Of a stretch of DNA of 64,000 nt, positions 21,167 through 31,007 are shown in pieces. Source of the DNA: Yersinia frederiksenii ATCC 33641 (GTDB taxonomy: Bacteria > Pseudomonadota > Gammaproteobacteria > Enterobacterales > Enterobacteriaceae); NCBI RefSeq assembly GCF_000754805.1, contig NZ_KN150731.1, forward strand, positions 3,645,886 through 3,709,885. The letters are read 5' to 3'. The notes beneath the pieces were generated by a model. That model saw only the letters and a list, made by a program, of their open reading frames with translations. It had not been told where the DNA came from and did not search any database. The position numbers were made by a program, and so were the translations under genes. Each line of letters opens with the position of its first letter. Position 1 is the stretch's first letter.

Positions 21167-21242
21167 GGGCAGTACTCGAAATCCTCACGTAGTCATGATT
21201 TACAAGGTCATGTGTACGTTGCGGTTTCTGCGTGCTGTCCGC
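21167..21242. repeat. Dispersed hairpin repeat, copy B
   Basis: It has the same flanking blocks as copy A (GGGCAGT, TCGAAATCCTCACGTA, GCGGTTTCTGCG, GCTGTCCGC) but with a longer hairpin in the middle, where CACGTA and CATGA pair with TCATG and TACGT. It lies between thiB and sgrR, just upstream of the riboswitch. The remaining stretch to sgrR (21243-21370) shows no gene. Confidence 0.7.
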
Positions 21243-21370
21243 CACTGTCTGAACCCGGTTCGCTGTGTTTTTAACACTCACGACACTGGGTAAAACCTGG
21301 CTAGCGATATTCTTGCACCCCGTTGAGACGGCGCTATTGTAGAGATTAATCTGGGCGGGTGAAAGTGACT

Positions 21371-23032
21371 TTATCCCTCTGGTGGTGTGAACCAAGCCGA
21401 TTTGAAATCAAACCAGCCGAGGGTATTCATGCGCACCCCGCGCATACTGTGCTGTCCATATAACTCAAGCCAGTGATGGAACAGCGGATGGAATTGATTC
21501 TGACTGACCAGTCGCTGGCTCCAATCGGCCATTGGCAAAGCATTATTCCGCCATAATTCAACATCGTGATGCAGTTCTTCATCCAGGCAATATTGCAGCA
21601 GCGGCAGTTCATACAAGGTCGCAAACAGGGAAAACTCCAGCGGCAGATAGAAATTTGCGCTGCCAAGCCAGATATCACTCTGCGCATCACCCTGATACCA
21701 CTGGGTGTAATCCAACACCTGTGTTTTTAAGGTGACACCATGGGCTGCCAGCAGTTGGGTTAACGTTTGGCTGATGGCATCAAATTCAGAATGGTCGCTG
21801 TAAAAAGTCAGTGTCAGTTCAGTTAGCCCGGCGGGTTTCGGCTCCAGTGCGGTGAGCCGGTTGTGATGCCAGCGCGGTAACATGCCATAAGCGGGTGACC
21901 AGTAACGTTGATAAAAGGGATCGGCAAAGCTGAGTAGGGCGACTGGCGTGATCAATTCACATAGCCAGCGGCGGATCTCTGGATGGCAGGTTTGGGGCGA
22001 GCGCTGGTCAAATAACAAAAAATAGCAGCCCTCTTCCAACCGGCTTTCCAGTTCATTTTTACTGGTGTCATCAGCCTGCAGCTGGACTCCGGTGTAAATC
22101 AGCTCATCAGACAGATCGGGTAGTACCCAGATATTGACCTCATCAATTAATGCACGAAAGCCAAAATAGTTATCGAAGGCCTGAATTTTCAATTGGCTAT
22201 GGTGATTACGAATTACGGAATAGGGGCCAGTACCAATAGGATGCCGACGAAAATCCGGCTGATTTTCCCACTCTTGCGGCAAGATCATGGCGTGCGCACT
22301 GCCCAACAACCACGGCAACCAGCTATCTGGGGTGCTGAGATGCACATCAAGCACATAGGGTGTCGGTGAGCGCACCGCCGTAATATGCGAAAACAGCGGC
22401 TGAGGGATTAATCGCGTCAGGCTGGTAATCACATCATTCATTTCCAGTTCACGACCATGGTGAAAATGAATCGCTGGGCGTAAATAAAAGCGCCAATGCA
22501 AAGGACTAATGGCCTGCCAGTGATGAGATAAGTCCGGTTCCAGTTCCCCATTTTCCTCATTTATCCGGGTCAGACCGTTAAAAATCTGCCGCACCATATG
22601 GGTTTCTGAACGACGCAGCGCGGTGCCGGGTAATAAGTTTTGTAGTGGGCGATAATAGAGCACCCGTAGGATATGTTTACCTTGCCGAAAGCTGCGCCCT
22701 AGCTGGGATAGCAGCATTTGGCGTACAGCTTTTTTATCTCCAACCAGTTGTACTAATTGGTCAATATGGTCTTGTTCCAGCAACTCTTCGGCCCGTTGCT
22801 GTTGCAATGCTAACCCGGAATAAAGGAAAGTCAGTTGTGAGCGCTTACCTCGGCCAGCTTCCGCTTGCCAGCTTAGCCAGCCCTCTTGCTGCATGCTACC
22901 TAGTAAGGAACGAACATGGCGGCGCGAGCAACAAAGCACTTCGGCCAGTTCCTGTAAGGTGGTTTCTGTGTGTTGACCATTAAAACGTTGCCAGAGGCGA
23001 ATAAACTGTTGTTGCAAGCGTGAGGCAGACAT
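21371..23032 (-). CDS. sgrR: Transcriptional activator of the sugar-phosphate stress response
   Basis: 553 residues from ATG 23032 ([15 protein letters not shown], as in E. coli SgrR). An N-terminal winged helix domain (to about residue 110, with SRRHVRSLL as recognition helix) is joined to a large solute-binding-protein domain of the oligopeptide-binding type that senses the stress signal. In E. coli SgrR activates the divergent sgrS and setA. Here the divergent neighbour is the glycyl-radical activase, 125 bases away, so that promoter is the one it is placed to control. Confidence 0.95.
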   Translation of the reverse strand: MSASRLQQQFIRLWQRFNGQHTETTLQELAEVLCCSRRHVRSLLGSMQQEGWLSWQAEAGRGKRSQLTFLYSGLALQQQRAEELLEQDHIDQLVQLVGDKKAVRQMLLSQLGRSFRQGKHILRVLYYRPLQNLLPGTALRRSETHMVRQIFNGLTRINEENGELEPDLSHHWQAISPLHWRFYLRPAIHFHHGRELEMNDVITSLTRLIPQPLFSHITAVRSPTPYVLDVHLSTPDSWLPWLLGSAHAMILPQEWENQPDFRRHPIGTGPYSVIRNHHSQLKIQAFDNYFGFRALIDEVNIWVLPDLSDELIYTGVQLQADDTSKNELESRLEEGCYFLLFDQRSPQTCHPEIRRWLCELITPVALLSFADPFYQRYWSPAYGMLPRWHHNRLTALEPKPAGLTELTLTFYSDHSEFDAISQTLTQLLAAHGVTLKTQVLDYTQWYQGDAQSDIWLGSANFYLPLEFSLFATLYELPLLQYCLDEELHHDVELWRNNALPMADWSQRLVSQNQFHPLFHHWLELYGQHSMRGVRMNTLGWFDFKSAWFTPPEG

Positions 23033-23157
23033 AAAAGAGGAACTCCGCAGCAAATTTCATCAATTTTTCTTTCCCTATATTACGCAGATACTGGTTACCA
23101 ATGAAAGTGAATAGTCACAGCGATGCCAGTGCAGTCACAGCGAATGGGAGGGGTAAG

Positions 23158-24057
23158 ATGATTTTTAATTTACAGCGTTATTCCACTCATGACGGCCCCG
23201 GTATTCGCAGTGTGGTTTTCCTGAAAGGCTGCTCGCTAAGCTGCCGCTGGTGCCAAAACCCAGAAAGTCGCTCACGCAAACCTGAGGTGCTATTTGATCC
23301 TCGCCTGTGTTTATCCGGTTGTGATTTATGCCATCAAGCTTGCCCGCAAGCGATTCAGCGCGTTGATAATCAAATTGTTATTCATCGCCAGTTGTTGGCA
23401 GAAAATGATATTCAGGCGCTGGCGGTTAGCTGCCCCAGTGGCGCTTTGACGCAGTGCGGCAACCCGATTGATATTGATGCCACCATGGACACATTATTGC
23501 GCGACTTGCCATTTTATCGGCGCAGTGGCGGCGGCGTGACGTTATCCGGCGGTGAACCTTTCATGCAACCCGAAGTGGCTGCAGAATTATTGCAGCGCTG
23601 TCATAAGCTTGGTATCCATACTACGGTTGAGTCTTGCCTGCATACGCCGTGGCGCTATATCGCCCCCTCTTTACCGTGGCTTGATTTGATGTTGGCGGAT
23701 TTAAAACATACCGATGAAAACCGTTTTCAGCAGTGGACCGGCGGTTCAGCCAAACGCGTCATGGATAACTTTCGCCAATTAGCCGCCGCAGGCACCAATA
23801 TCACGGTACGGGTGCCGCTAATCCCGGATTTCAATGCTGATAACCACTCGGTGCAAGGAATTGTTGATTTTGCCGCCGATGAAATTGGCGCGAAAGAGAT
23901 TCACTTTTTGCCTTATCACACACTGGGTATCAATAAATATTCACTGCTGGGTGAAAAATATCTGGCAGCCAGTACCCCTTTAGACTCTCCTGACCTGCTG
24001 GCCTTCGCGGAAAGTTATGCCCGTGACAAGGGCCTTACCGCAATTTTAAGAGGATGA
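23158..24057 (+). CDS. pflE: Glycyl-radical enzyme activase (radical SAM), YbiY/PflE type
   Basis: 299 residues from ATG 23158, chosen because GGGAGGGG lies four bases upstream and [15 protein letters not shown] matches the E. coli start; an ATG at 23101 is in frame but has no good ribosome site. The radical-SAM cluster motif is CSLSCRWC (C25, C29, C32). A ferredoxin-like insert follows with C51, C55, C58 and C62 and more cysteines near [13 protein letters not shown], as in activases of the two-cluster class. It installs the glycyl radical on the next gene product, four bases downstream. It functions only without oxygen. Confidence 0.93.
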   Translation: MIFNLQRYSTHDGPGIRSVVFLKGCSLSCRWCQNPESRSRKPEVLFDPRLCLSGCDLCHQACPQAIQRVDNQIVIHRQLLAENDIQALAVSCPSGALTQCGNPIDIDATMDTLLRDLPFYRRSGGGVTLSGGEPFMQPEVAAELLQRCHKLGIHTTVESCLHTPWRYIAPSLPWLDLMLADLKHTDENRFQQWTGGSAKRVMDNFRQLAAAGTNITVRVPLIPDFNADNHSVQGIVDFAADEIGAKEIHFLPYHTLGINKYSLLGEKYLAASTPLDSPDLLAFAESYARDKGLTAILRG

Positions 24058-24061
24058 CGCA

Positions 24062-26494
24062 ATGACCACTCTCGATTTGGTAACCTTAAGCGAACGGACA
24101 AAACAGCATAAAAACGCGCTAATTCACATTGTAAAACCGCCAGTTTGTACTGAGCGAGCGCAGCATTATACCGAAGCTTATCAACAGCATCAGGATAAAC
24201 CTTTACCTGTCCGGCGCGCGCTGGCTCTGGCCCATCACTTGCAGCAACGTACGGTGTGGATTAAAAATGATGAGCTGATTATTGGTAATCAGGCTAGCCA
24301 ATTACGCGCCGCGCCGATTTTCCCTGAATATACCGTCAGTTGGATAGAAAATGAGATTGACGAATTAGCCGACCGTCCCGGCGCGGGCTTCTCGGTCAGC
24401 GAACAAGATAAAGCGGTATTGCACCAGATATGCCCGTGGTGGCGTGGTCAAACAGTGCAAGATCGCTGCTATGGCATGTTCACCGATGAACAAAAGGCGC
24501 TGCTGGCAACCGGCATCATCAAAGCGGAAGGCAATATGACCTCCGGTGATGCGCATTTAGCGGTTAACTTCCCGCTGTTGTTGGAAAAAGGGCTGGATGG
24601 CTTACGCGCTAAAGTGACCCACCGTCGCTCTCGTCTGCAACTCACAGACTGGAGCGACCTGCATAAAGAACAATTCCTGAAAGCGATTGATATTTCGCTG
24701 GTGGCATTGAGCGAACATATTGAGCGCTATGCTGCAGTTGCGCGGCAAATGGCAGCGGAAGAAACTCGCGAATGGCGGCGGATTGAGTTGCAAACTATCG
24801 CCGTAAACTGTGACTTAATCGCCCATCAGCCGCCGCAGACTTTCTGGCAAGCTTTGCAATTGTGCTATTTCATTCAGCTAATTCTACAAATTGAATCCAA
24901 TGGCCATTCAGTCTCATTTGGTCGTCTGGATCAATATTTGTATCCGTGGTATCGCCGTGATGTTGAGCTGGAAAACACCCTGAGCCGCGAGAAAGCGATT
25001 GAGATGCTACATAGCTGCTGGCTGAAACTGCTGGAAGTGAACAAAATCCGCTCAGGCTCGCACTCCAAAGCTTCGGCGGGCAGCCCGCTGTATCAAAACG
25101 TCACTATTGGTGGGCAAAAACTGGTGCAGGGCAAGGCCATTGATGCCGTCAACCCACTCTCTTATGCGGTGCTGGAATCATGCGGGCGCTTAAGATCAAC
25201 TCAGCCTAACCTCAGTGTTCGCTACCATGCCGGAATCAGCGATGACTTCCTTGATGCTTGTGTACAAGTGATCCGCTGTGGGTTTGGTATGCCGGCCTTT
25301 AACAATGACGAAATTGTTATTCCAGAATTCATCAAGTTGGGTGTCGAGCCACAAGATGCCTACGATTATGCCGCCATTGGTTGCATTGAAACCGCGGTCG
25401 GCGGCAAGTGGGGCTATCGCTGCACCGGTATGAGTTTCATTAACTTTGCCAGAGTGATGCTGGCGGCCTTGGAGCAGGGCCGAGACGCAACCTCCGGGCA
25501 GGTATTCTTGCCGCAGAAGCAGGGGCTATCGAAGGGGAACTTCGCTGATTTTTCTCAAGTGATGGCGCAATGGGACGAACAGATCCGTTATTACACTCGC
25601 AAATCCATCGAAATCGAGTGTGTGGTGGATACCGTGCTGGAAGAAAACGCCCACGATATCGTCTGTTCCGCGCTGGTGGATGACTGTATTGAGCGCGGGA
25701 AAAGTATCAAACAAGGTGGCGCGCGCTATGACTGGGTTTCTGGTTTGCAAGTTGGGATTGCTAACTTGGGGAACAGTTTGGCGGCGGTACGTAAGTTGGT
25801 TTTTGAGCAACAACTTATTGGTCAGCAGCAACTGGCAACCGCATTAGCCAATGATTTTGCAGGTCTGAATGGCGAGCAACTGCGCCAGCATCTAATTAAT
25901 TCAGCACCTAAATATGGCAATGATGTTGATGATGTCGACCAACTGTTAGTGCGTGCTTACCAGACTTATATTGATGAATTGAAGCAATATCATAATACCC
26001 GATTTGGTCGTGGACCTATCGGCGGCACCTATTATGCCGGAACATCATCAATTTCTGCCAACGTTCCCTTTGGGGCTGCAACCATGGCAACACCGGATGG
26101 TCGCAAGGCTCACAGCCCACTGGCAGAGGGCGCAAGCCCAGCGTCTGGTACTGACCATTTAGGACCAACGGCGGTGTTTAACTCACTGTCGAAACTGCCG
26201 ACAGCCTCTATTCTGGGGGGCGTACTGCTCAATCAGAAGCTGAATCCATCGACACTGGATAACCCGCGGGATCGTGAAAAACTGATGATGATGCTGCGCA
26301 CCTTCTTTGAGGAGTATCTGGGCTGGCACGTGCAGTACAACATTGTATCGCGCGAGACCCTACTTGATGCCAAGCAGCATCCCGATCGTTACCGTGACTT
26401 AGTGGTTCGGGTTGCCGGTTATTCGGCCTTCTTCACCGCGCTATCTCCAGATGCGCAGGACGATATTATCGCCCGAACCGAACATACCCTGTAA
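24062..26494 (+). CDS. pflF: Glycyl-radical enzyme, YbiW/PflF type (probable 1,5-anhydroglucitol-6-phosphate lyase)
   Basis: 810 residues, the same length as E. coli YbiW, with near-identical blocks throughout. The radical glycine is G786 in RVAGYSAFF and the catalytic cysteine is C441 in AAIGCIE, followed by GGKWGYRC. It lacks the double cysteine of pyruvate formate-lyase, so that old annotation is misleading. From memory, E. coli YbiW was shown to open 1,5-anhydroglucitol-6-phosphate to 1-deoxyfructose-6-phosphate, which FSA aldolase then cleaves; transfer to this protein is inference from overall similarity. No fsa gene is in the window, unlike the E. coli operon. Its stop codon is followed directly by the SgrS-like RNA. 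Confidence 0.9.
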   Translation: MTTLDLVTLSERTKQHKNALIHIVKPPVCTERAQHYTEAYQQHQDKPLPVRRALALAHHLQQRTVWIKNDELIIGNQASQLRAAPIFPEYTVSWIENEIDELADRPGAGFSVSEQDKAVLHQICPWWRGQTVQDRCYGMFTDEQKALLATGIIKAEGNMTSGDAHLAVNFPLLLEKGLDGLRAKVTHRRSRLQLTDWSDLHKEQFLKAIDISLVALSEHIERYAAVARQMAAEETREWRRIELQTIAVNCDLIAHQPPQTFWQALQLCYFIQLILQIESNGHSVSFGRLDQYLYPWYRRDVELENTLSREKAIEMLHSCWLKLLEVNKIRSGSHSKASAGSPLYQNVTIGGQKLVQGKAIDAVNPLSYAVLESCGRLRSTQPNLSVRYHAGISDDFLDACVQVIRCGFGMPAFNNDEIVIPEFIKLGVEPQDAYDYAAIGCIETAVGGKWGYRCTGMSFINFARVMLAALEQGRDATSGQVFLPQKQGLSKGNFADFSQVMAQWDEQIRYYTRKSIEIECVVDTVLEENAHDIVCSALVDDCIERGKSIKQGGARYDWVSGLQVGIANLGNSLAAVRKLVFEQQLIGQQQLATALANDFAGLNGEQLRQHLINSAPKYGNDVDDVDQLLVRAYQTYIDELKQYHNTRFGRGPIGGTYYAGTSSISANVPFGAATMATPDGRKAHSPLAEGASPASGTDHLGPTAVFNSLSKLPTASILGGVLLNQKLNPSTLDNPRDREKLMMMLRTFFEEYLGWHVQYNIVSRETLLDAKQHPDRYRDLVVRVAGYSAFFTALSPDAQDDIIARTEHTL

Positions 26495-26500
26495 TTTTCT

Positions 26501-26619
26501 GTTTTAGTTGATGTAGTTAAGTGTTGTGAGTCTGCTGTAGTAGTGAGAAAACCTGTACTAAAATTTCTGAGTAATGGTGTGTTTCACCAGCCAGTGGGCT
26601 AGCCTGCTGGCTTTTTTTC
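26501..26619 (+). ncRNA. sgrS: SgrS-like small RNA (3' core clear, 5' end unresolved)
   Basis: The recognised part is 26567-26619. CTGAGTAATGGTGTG (26567-26581) matches the E. coli SgrS pairing region for ptsG (CTGAGTATTGGTGT) except for one base. CACC follows, then a terminator with AGCCAG (26589-26594), CTGGCT (26607-26612) and seven T residues, the tail Hfq needs. SgrS ends the same way in E. coli. Position supports it: between sgrR and setA, directly before setA. No SgrT reading frame is visible. The promoter is not evident; the RNA may start inside the end of pflF or be cut from its 3' end. The coordinates given start just after the pflF stop. Confidence 0.65.
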
Positions 26620-26749
26620 TTTTTTCTCTGCGTCCTTAACACCACAGCGTTGTTAGCGGCTGCAATATTTGGGTATAGAATCTATTCGGTTTTTCTATTT
26701 ATTTCTGTAGCATGATCGGCAATAGCTGTTTCTGGCGTTGGAGCCTGGA

Positions 26750-27931
26750 ATGAAATCTGCATTAACCTTTTCCCGTCGTATTAACCCGGTTTTTCTCGCG
26801 TTTTTTGTAGTGGCCTTTCTTTCCGGTATTGCTGGGGCTTTACAAGCACCGACGTTAAGCTTGTTTCTCAGCACCGAAGTGAAAGTGCGCCCGCTGTGGG
26901 TTGGGCTGTTTTACACCGTCAATGCCATCGCCGGGATCAGCGTCAGTTTTGTGTTGGCAAAGCGTTCAGATTTGCGCGGCGATCGCCGCAAACTTATTTT
27001 GGTCTGCTATTTGATGGCGGTGGGAAACTGTCTGTTATTTGCTTTTAATCGTGATTACCTGACATTAATCACTGCGGGTGTGCTGCTTGCCGCTGTCGCC
27101 AACACCGCAATGCCACAGATTTTTGCCTTGGCGCGCGAGTATGCCGATAACTCGGCCCGTGAAGTAGTGATGTTCAGCTCGATTATGCGTGCTCAGTTAT
27201 CATTGGCCTGGGTTATTGGCCCACCGCTGTCATTTATGCTGGCGCTAAATTATGGCTTTACCCTGATGTTCTGCATCGCCGCCGGTATTTTTGTGCTCAG
27301 TGCCTTGGTGGTGTGGTTTATTTTGCCTTCAGTGCAGCGGGTGGAGCCAGTGGCAGATACGCCAGCCATTGCTCAGGGTAGCTTATTTGCCGATAAAGAC
27401 GTCTTGCTGCTGTTCATTGCCTCAATGTTGATGTGGACATGCAATACCATGTATATCATTGATATGCCACTCTATATCACGGCGAGCTTGGGGTTGCCTG
27501 AGCGGTTGGCGGGCTTATTGATGGGAACCGCCGCCGGGTTGGAAATCCCTATTATGCTACTGGCGGGCTATTCGGTTCGGCGTTTTGGTAAGCGCAAAAT
27601 TATGCTCTTCGCGGTACTGGCTGGCGTGCTGTTTTACACCGGACTAGTACTGTTTAAATTCAAATCTGCGTTAATGCTATTACAGATTTTTAATGCCATC
27701 TTTATTGGTATCGTCGCCGGTATTGGCATGCTCTATTTTCAGGATTTAATGCCGGGCAGGGCGGGGGCCGCTACCACTTTGTTTACCAATAGCATTTCTA
27801 CCGGGGTGATTCTGGCTGGGGTGCTACAAGGGGTCTTGACGGAGACTTGGGGGCATAATTCGGTCTATGTGATGGCGATGATCCTGGCTATTATCTCACT
27901 GATCATTTGTGCGCGGGTAAGAGAAGCTTAG
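26750..27931 (+). CDS. setA: Sugar efflux transporter SetA
   Basis: 393 residues (E. coli SetA 392) from ATG 26750, with GGAG six bases upstream. This major-facilitator protein has twelve spans; GALQAPTLSLFLS, LAKRSDLRGDRRKL (loop 2-3 signature) and FQDLMPGRAGAATTLFTNS match SetA. SetA exports glucose analogues and lactose, and in E. coli it is transcribed downstream of sgrS as part of the glucose-phosphate stress response. SetB is the close alternative, but the position next to the sgr genes favours SetA. Confidence 0.92.
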   Translation: MKSALTFSRRINPVFLAFFVVAFLSGIAGALQAPTLSLFLSTEVKVRPLWVGLFYTVNAIAGISVSFVLAKRSDLRGDRRKLILVCYLMAVGNCLLFAFNRDYLTLITAGVLLAAVANTAMPQIFALAREYADNSAREVVMFSSIMRAQLSLAWVIGPPLSFMLALNYGFTLMFCIAAGIFVLSALVVWFILPSVQRVEPVADTPAIAQGSLFADKDVLLLFIASMLMWTCNTMYIIDMPLYITASLGLPERLAGLLMGTAAGLEIPIMLLAGYSVRRFGKRKIMLFAVLAGVLFYTGLVLFKFKSALMLLQIFNAIFIGIVAGIGMLYFQDLMPGRAGAATTLFTNSISTGVILAGVLQGVLTETWGHNSVYVMAMILAIISLIICARVREA

Positions 27932-27951
27932 CGCCCCGCAGGGCGCTTGTT
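27928..27951. terminator. Hairpin between convergent setA and mtr
   Basis: AGCGCCC and GGGCGCT pair with a four-base loop at 27930-27947, between two convergent stop codons. The T run is short (CTTGTTAT), so termination strength is uncertain. Confidence 0.6.
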
Positions 27952-27959
27952 ATCGGATT

Positions 27960-29222
27960 TTAATAGGTCGGCAACAGGTTGAAGCTGGACAGAATATGGG
28001 CGATGGCATTAATCGCCCCAAACAGTAAAATCAATACAATCAATGGAGTGCCGCCCCAAACGCGATACAGCGGGCTACCAAAGCGCTTACGGGAAGCTCG
28101 GGCCAACAGTGCTGGCACAATGGCGGCCCAGACAGTGGCAGCCAGCCCGGCATAGCCAATGGCGTAAATAAAGCCATCTGGATATATCAACCCACCCAAT
28201 ATCGGCGGCAAGAATGTTATGACAGCCGTTTTCCCCCGGCCAAAGCGGCTGTCGTCAAATTTAAATAAATCAGCAAGATAATCAAATAATCCTAATGTCA
28301 CGCCTAGGAATGAACTGGCAACGGCGAAGTTTGAAAACACCGTCAGTAGCAGATCCATCGACGAGCTTTGTAAGATCCCGCCCAAGGCACTCACCAGCAC
28401 ATCAATATTTCCGCCCTGACTGGCTATTTCGCGAAATTGTGGTCGCGGAATATTCCCCATGGTGCCGACCAACCAGATGATATAGAGCGTCAGGGCGAGC
28501 AGCGTACCAATCAGCAGACAGTTGCGGATGCGGCGGGGATTTTTGCCGTAATACTTCATCAGGCTGGGGACGTTACCGTGATAACCAAATGAGGCCAGAC
28601 AAAATGGTAGAGTCATCAGCAGGTAGGGCAGGTAGCTGGGGTTGGCTTCACTGAGATTGAACAATTTCACCGGCTCGACGTGCCCTAACAACCCACCAAA
28701 GGTCATAAAGAAGGTGAGGATCTTGGCACCCAGCACAATGGTAGTCATTCGGCTTACCGCGGTGGTACTGAGCCAAACAATAAAAGCGACGAATAATGCA
28801 AAGAATAGACCGCCAAGCCGAGCCGGAAAGTCTATTCCCATTCCGCGCAGGGTATGTTGAATCACTGAGCCGCTGGCAGAAATATAGGCGTAAGTCAGAA
28901 TATAGAGCACAAAGGCGACAGTCAGGCCATTGACGATATTCCAGCCGTTACCCAGTAAATCTTTGGTGATGGTGTCGAAACTGGCACCGGTGTGGTAGTT
29001 GAGGTTGGCTTCGAGGATCATCAATCCGGAATGAAGCATACAAAACCAGGTGAAAACCAGAACAGCAATAGACCAATAAAACCAGATCCCTGACATAACA
29101 ACGGGTAATGAAAACATCCCTGCGCCGACGATGGTGCCGGCAATAATCATTGCACCACCGAGCAGAGAAGGATTTTTAATTTTTGCGGCTGTGACCTGAT
29201 CTTCTAGTGTAGTTTGGGCCAT
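27960..29222 (-). CDS. mtr: Tryptophan permease, Mtr type
   Basis: 420 residues with about eleven membrane spans (hydroxy/aromatic amino-acid permease family). It is clearly closer to E. coli Mtr than to Tna[40 protein letters not shown] and [11 protein letters not shown] match Mtr blocks. It imports tryptophan and indole. It lies 108 bases after tnaA on the same strand, in the place TnaB holds in the E. coli tna operon, so it probably supplies tryptophan for tryptophanase here and would be induced with it. Confidence 0.92.
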   Translation of the reverse strand: MAQTTLEDQVTAAKIKNPSLLGGAMIIAGTIVGAGMFSLPVVMSGIWFYWSIAVLVFTWFCMLHSGLMILEANLNYHTGASFDTITKDLLGNGWNIVNGLTVAFVLYILTYAYISASGSVIQHTLRGMGIDFPARLGGLFFALFVAFIVWLSTTAVSRMTTIVLGAKILTFFMTFGGLLGHVEPVKLFNLSEANPSYLPYLLMTLPFCLASFGYHGNVPSLMKYYGKNPRRIRNCLLIGTLLALTLYIIWLVGTMGNIPRPQFREIASQGGNIDVLVSALGGILQSSSMDLLLTVFSNFAVASSFLGVTLGLFDYLADLFKFDDSRFGRGKTAVITFLPPILGGLIYPDGFIYAIGYAGLAATVWAAIVPALLARASRKRFGSPLYRVWGGTPLIVLILLFGAINAIAHILSSFNLLPTY

Positions 29223-29281
29223 AGTAGGGTGTCCTCGTGTGGTTTTACCACTTATAGAGGTAGCAATTTGGTCGCTGTATT

Positions 29282-29305
29282 CCCCCTGTCTGTGCGGCAG
29301 GGGGC
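29282..29305 (-). repeat. Intercistronic hairpin between tnaA and mtr
   Basis: CCCCCTG (29282-29288) pairs with CAGGGGG (29298-29304). No T run follows on the minus strand, so it is more likely an mRNA-stabilising or attenuating hairpin within the operon than a terminator. Confidence 0.5.
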
Positions 29306-29330
29306 GTGCTCTTGGAGTCGCGGTTGCCGA

Positions 29331-30731
29331 TTATTCGATTGGTTTTAATCGAGCAACAAAGTGGCGCAGAACAGGAGGTTCGTAGGTGAAGGTGAGGCCT
29401 TTGATTTCCTCGGCCCGTGATTTGAGTGAAATCAGGGCATCGGCAATATAGTCCATGTGGTCATTGGTGTAGACTCGACGCGGGATAGTCAGGCGTAGCA
29501 GTTCCAATGGGGATGGTTTTTGTTTGCCGGTTTCTGGATCTCGACCTAATAGCAATGAACCGATTTCAACACTGCGAATACCGGCTTCCAGATACAATGC
29601 ATTGTTAAGCGCCTGTGCCGGGAATTGCTCAGCCGGAATATGCGGCAGCAAAAGTTTGGCATCAACAAACACCGCGTGGCCGCCAGTAGGGTACTGAATA
29701 GGAATGCCCCCAGCGCGCAGACGTTCGCCCAGATACTCCACTTGACCGATACGGTAAGTCAGGAAGTCTTCATTCATCCCTTCTTCCAGCCCGATGGCCA
29801 GTGCTTCCATGTCGCGACCCGCCAGGCCACCATAAGTTACAAAGCCTTCCATAGGGACACAACGGATGCGAACGTCGTTGAACAAGTCCTCATCAGTGCG
29901 GAAACAACACAAACCGCCAATATTAACCATCGGATCTTTTTTGGCTGACATGGTCAGCATGTCACCATACTGGTACATCTCCAGAATGATCTCTTTGATC
30001 GATTTATCGCCATAACCCGGTTCACGTTGCTTAATAAACCAGGCGTTTTCACAGAAGCGGGCTGAGTCAATGACCACCGGAATATTATGCTGCTGAGCGA
30101 TACGATACACTTCGCGCATATTACTCATTGATATCGGCTGTCCACCGGAGCTGTTACAGGTGACGGTGGTAATAATAGACACCACGTTTTCAGCACCATG
30201 TTCTGCAATGGTGGCTTTCAGCTGATCTAAGTCGAAATCGCCTTTCCAGTCATAATAAGAGACGGTATCAAAGGCTTTTGGTGTGACCACGTTAATGGCT
30301 TTGGCGCCATTCATCTCGACGTGGGCGGCAGTGGTATCAAAGTGGAAGTTAGAAATAAATACCGGCTTCTTACCGCCACCTGCTTTTTGTTTTTTTGCAA
30401 TCAGGCAAGGGAATAGGATTTGCTCTGCACCACGGCCTTGGTGTGTCGGGATAGTAAATGGGTAGCCAATTAGTTTTTTCACTTGGTCACACAAGTGATA
30501 ATAGTTACGTGAACCGGCATAGGCTTCATCACCCATCATTAATCCAGCCCACTGACGGTCACTCATGGCACCGGTGCCTGAGTCAGTCAGTAAATCAATA
30601 TAGACATCTTCGCTAGGCAGTAAGAATGGGTTATAACCTGCCTCAATTAATGCTTTCTCACGATCTTCCCGGTTGGTCATCCGAATATTTTCTACCATTT
30701 TAATACGGAAGGGTTCAGGAATGCGTTTCAT
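29331..30731 (-). CDS. tnaA: Tryptophanase
   Basis: 466 residues (E. coli TnaA 471). This PLP enzyme splits tryptophan to indole, pyruvate and ammonia. The PLP lysine is the second lysine of MSAKKD (K265). Tyrosine phenol-lyase is the close relative, and three specificity positions separate the two: TPL has Thr124, Arg381 and Phe448, while this protein has Asp132 (FDTT), Ile390 (RSVEIGS) and His457 (LRHF), the tryptophanase residues. The tnaC leader upstream and Mtr downstream agree. A good ribosome site (GGAG) lies ten bases before the ATG. Confidence 0.93.
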   Translation of the reverse strand: MKRIPEPFRIKMVENIRMTNREDREKALIEAGYNPFLLPSEDVYIDLLTDSGTGAMSDRQWAGLMMGDEAYAGSRNYYHLCDQVKKLIGYPFTIPTHQGRGAEQILFPCLIAKKQKAGGGKKPVFISNFHFDTTAAHVEMNGAKAINVVTPKAFDTVSYYDWKGDFDLDQLKATIAEHGAENVVSIITTVTCNSSGGQPISMSNMREVYRIAQQHNIPVVIDSARFCENAWFIKQREPGYGDKSIKEIILEMYQYGDMLTMSAKKDPMVNIGGLCCFRTDEDLFNDVRIRCVPMEGFVTYGGLAGRDMEALAIGLEEGMNEDFLTYRIGQVEYLGERLRAGGIPIQYPTGGHAVFVDAKLLLPHIPAEQFPAQALNNALYLEAGIRSVEIGSLLLGRDPETGKQKPSPLELLRLTIPRRVYTNDHMDYIADALISLKSRAEEIKGLTFTYEPPVLRHFVARLKPIE

Positions 30732-30884
30732 GGCTTATTACTCCAAATATTATTTTTTTGGGTATAGTTATGCCGTGGATAATAAGAACCGTTAAAATAA
30801 GAAATAACAGTTCGTATTGCCCATGATGGCAATAAAAATAAAAGAAATGAGTTTTTCAGCCGAAGCTGAATAAGCAGCAGGAAA

Positions 30885-30983
30885 CTAGCGAGGGAAATCG
30901 TTGGCGAGGCGGTAATCTATATTAAACCAAGCTCGGCTATCGCCGGAGATGCGTGCTTCATAACGCAAGGTAATGCGTGTCAT
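30885..30983 (-). CDS. tnaC: TnaC leader peptide (tryptophan-sensing arrest peptide)
   Basis: 32 codons from ATG 30983, with GAGGG six bases upstream. It contains WFNID with Trp19, Asp23 and Pro31: the Trp-to-Asp (+4) and Asp-to-Pro (+8) spacing is the same as Trp12, Asp16 and Pro24 of E. coli TnaC. One residue (Arg32) follows the proline before TAG, whereas E. coli ends at the proline. In E. coli, free tryptophan stalls the ribosome at this proline, which blocks Rho and lets polymerase reach tnaA. The 153-base spacer to tnaA is pyrimidine-rich, as a Rho loading region needs, and has a UUCG hairpin at 30855-30870. There is only one Trp codon. Confidence 0.92.
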   Translation of the reverse strand: MTRITLRYEARISGDSRAWFNIDYRLANDFPR

Positions 30984-31007
30984 AAGGCGCCCTCTAGGAG
31001 TGGATGA

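Noticed and set aside
21078-21395. Open frame covering the thiB leader on the minus strand
   Set aside because: It overlaps the TPP riboswitch and the dispersed repeat. The conserved RNA explains the sequence.
24062-26494. Annotation as pyruvate formate-lyase
   Set aside because: There is a single catalytic cysteine and not the Cys-Cys pair of PFL, and the full-length match is to YbiW.
26631-26700. Possible fourth ERIC-like element before setA
   Set aside because: Only one half resembles the family (GTTGTTAGCGGCTGC and TATAGAATCTATTCGG) and no partner end was found.
29331-30731. Annotation of this enzyme as tyrosine phenol-lyase
   Set aside because: The three positions that separate the families (Asp132, Ile390, His457) are all of the tryptophanase type, and a TnaC leader precedes the gene.
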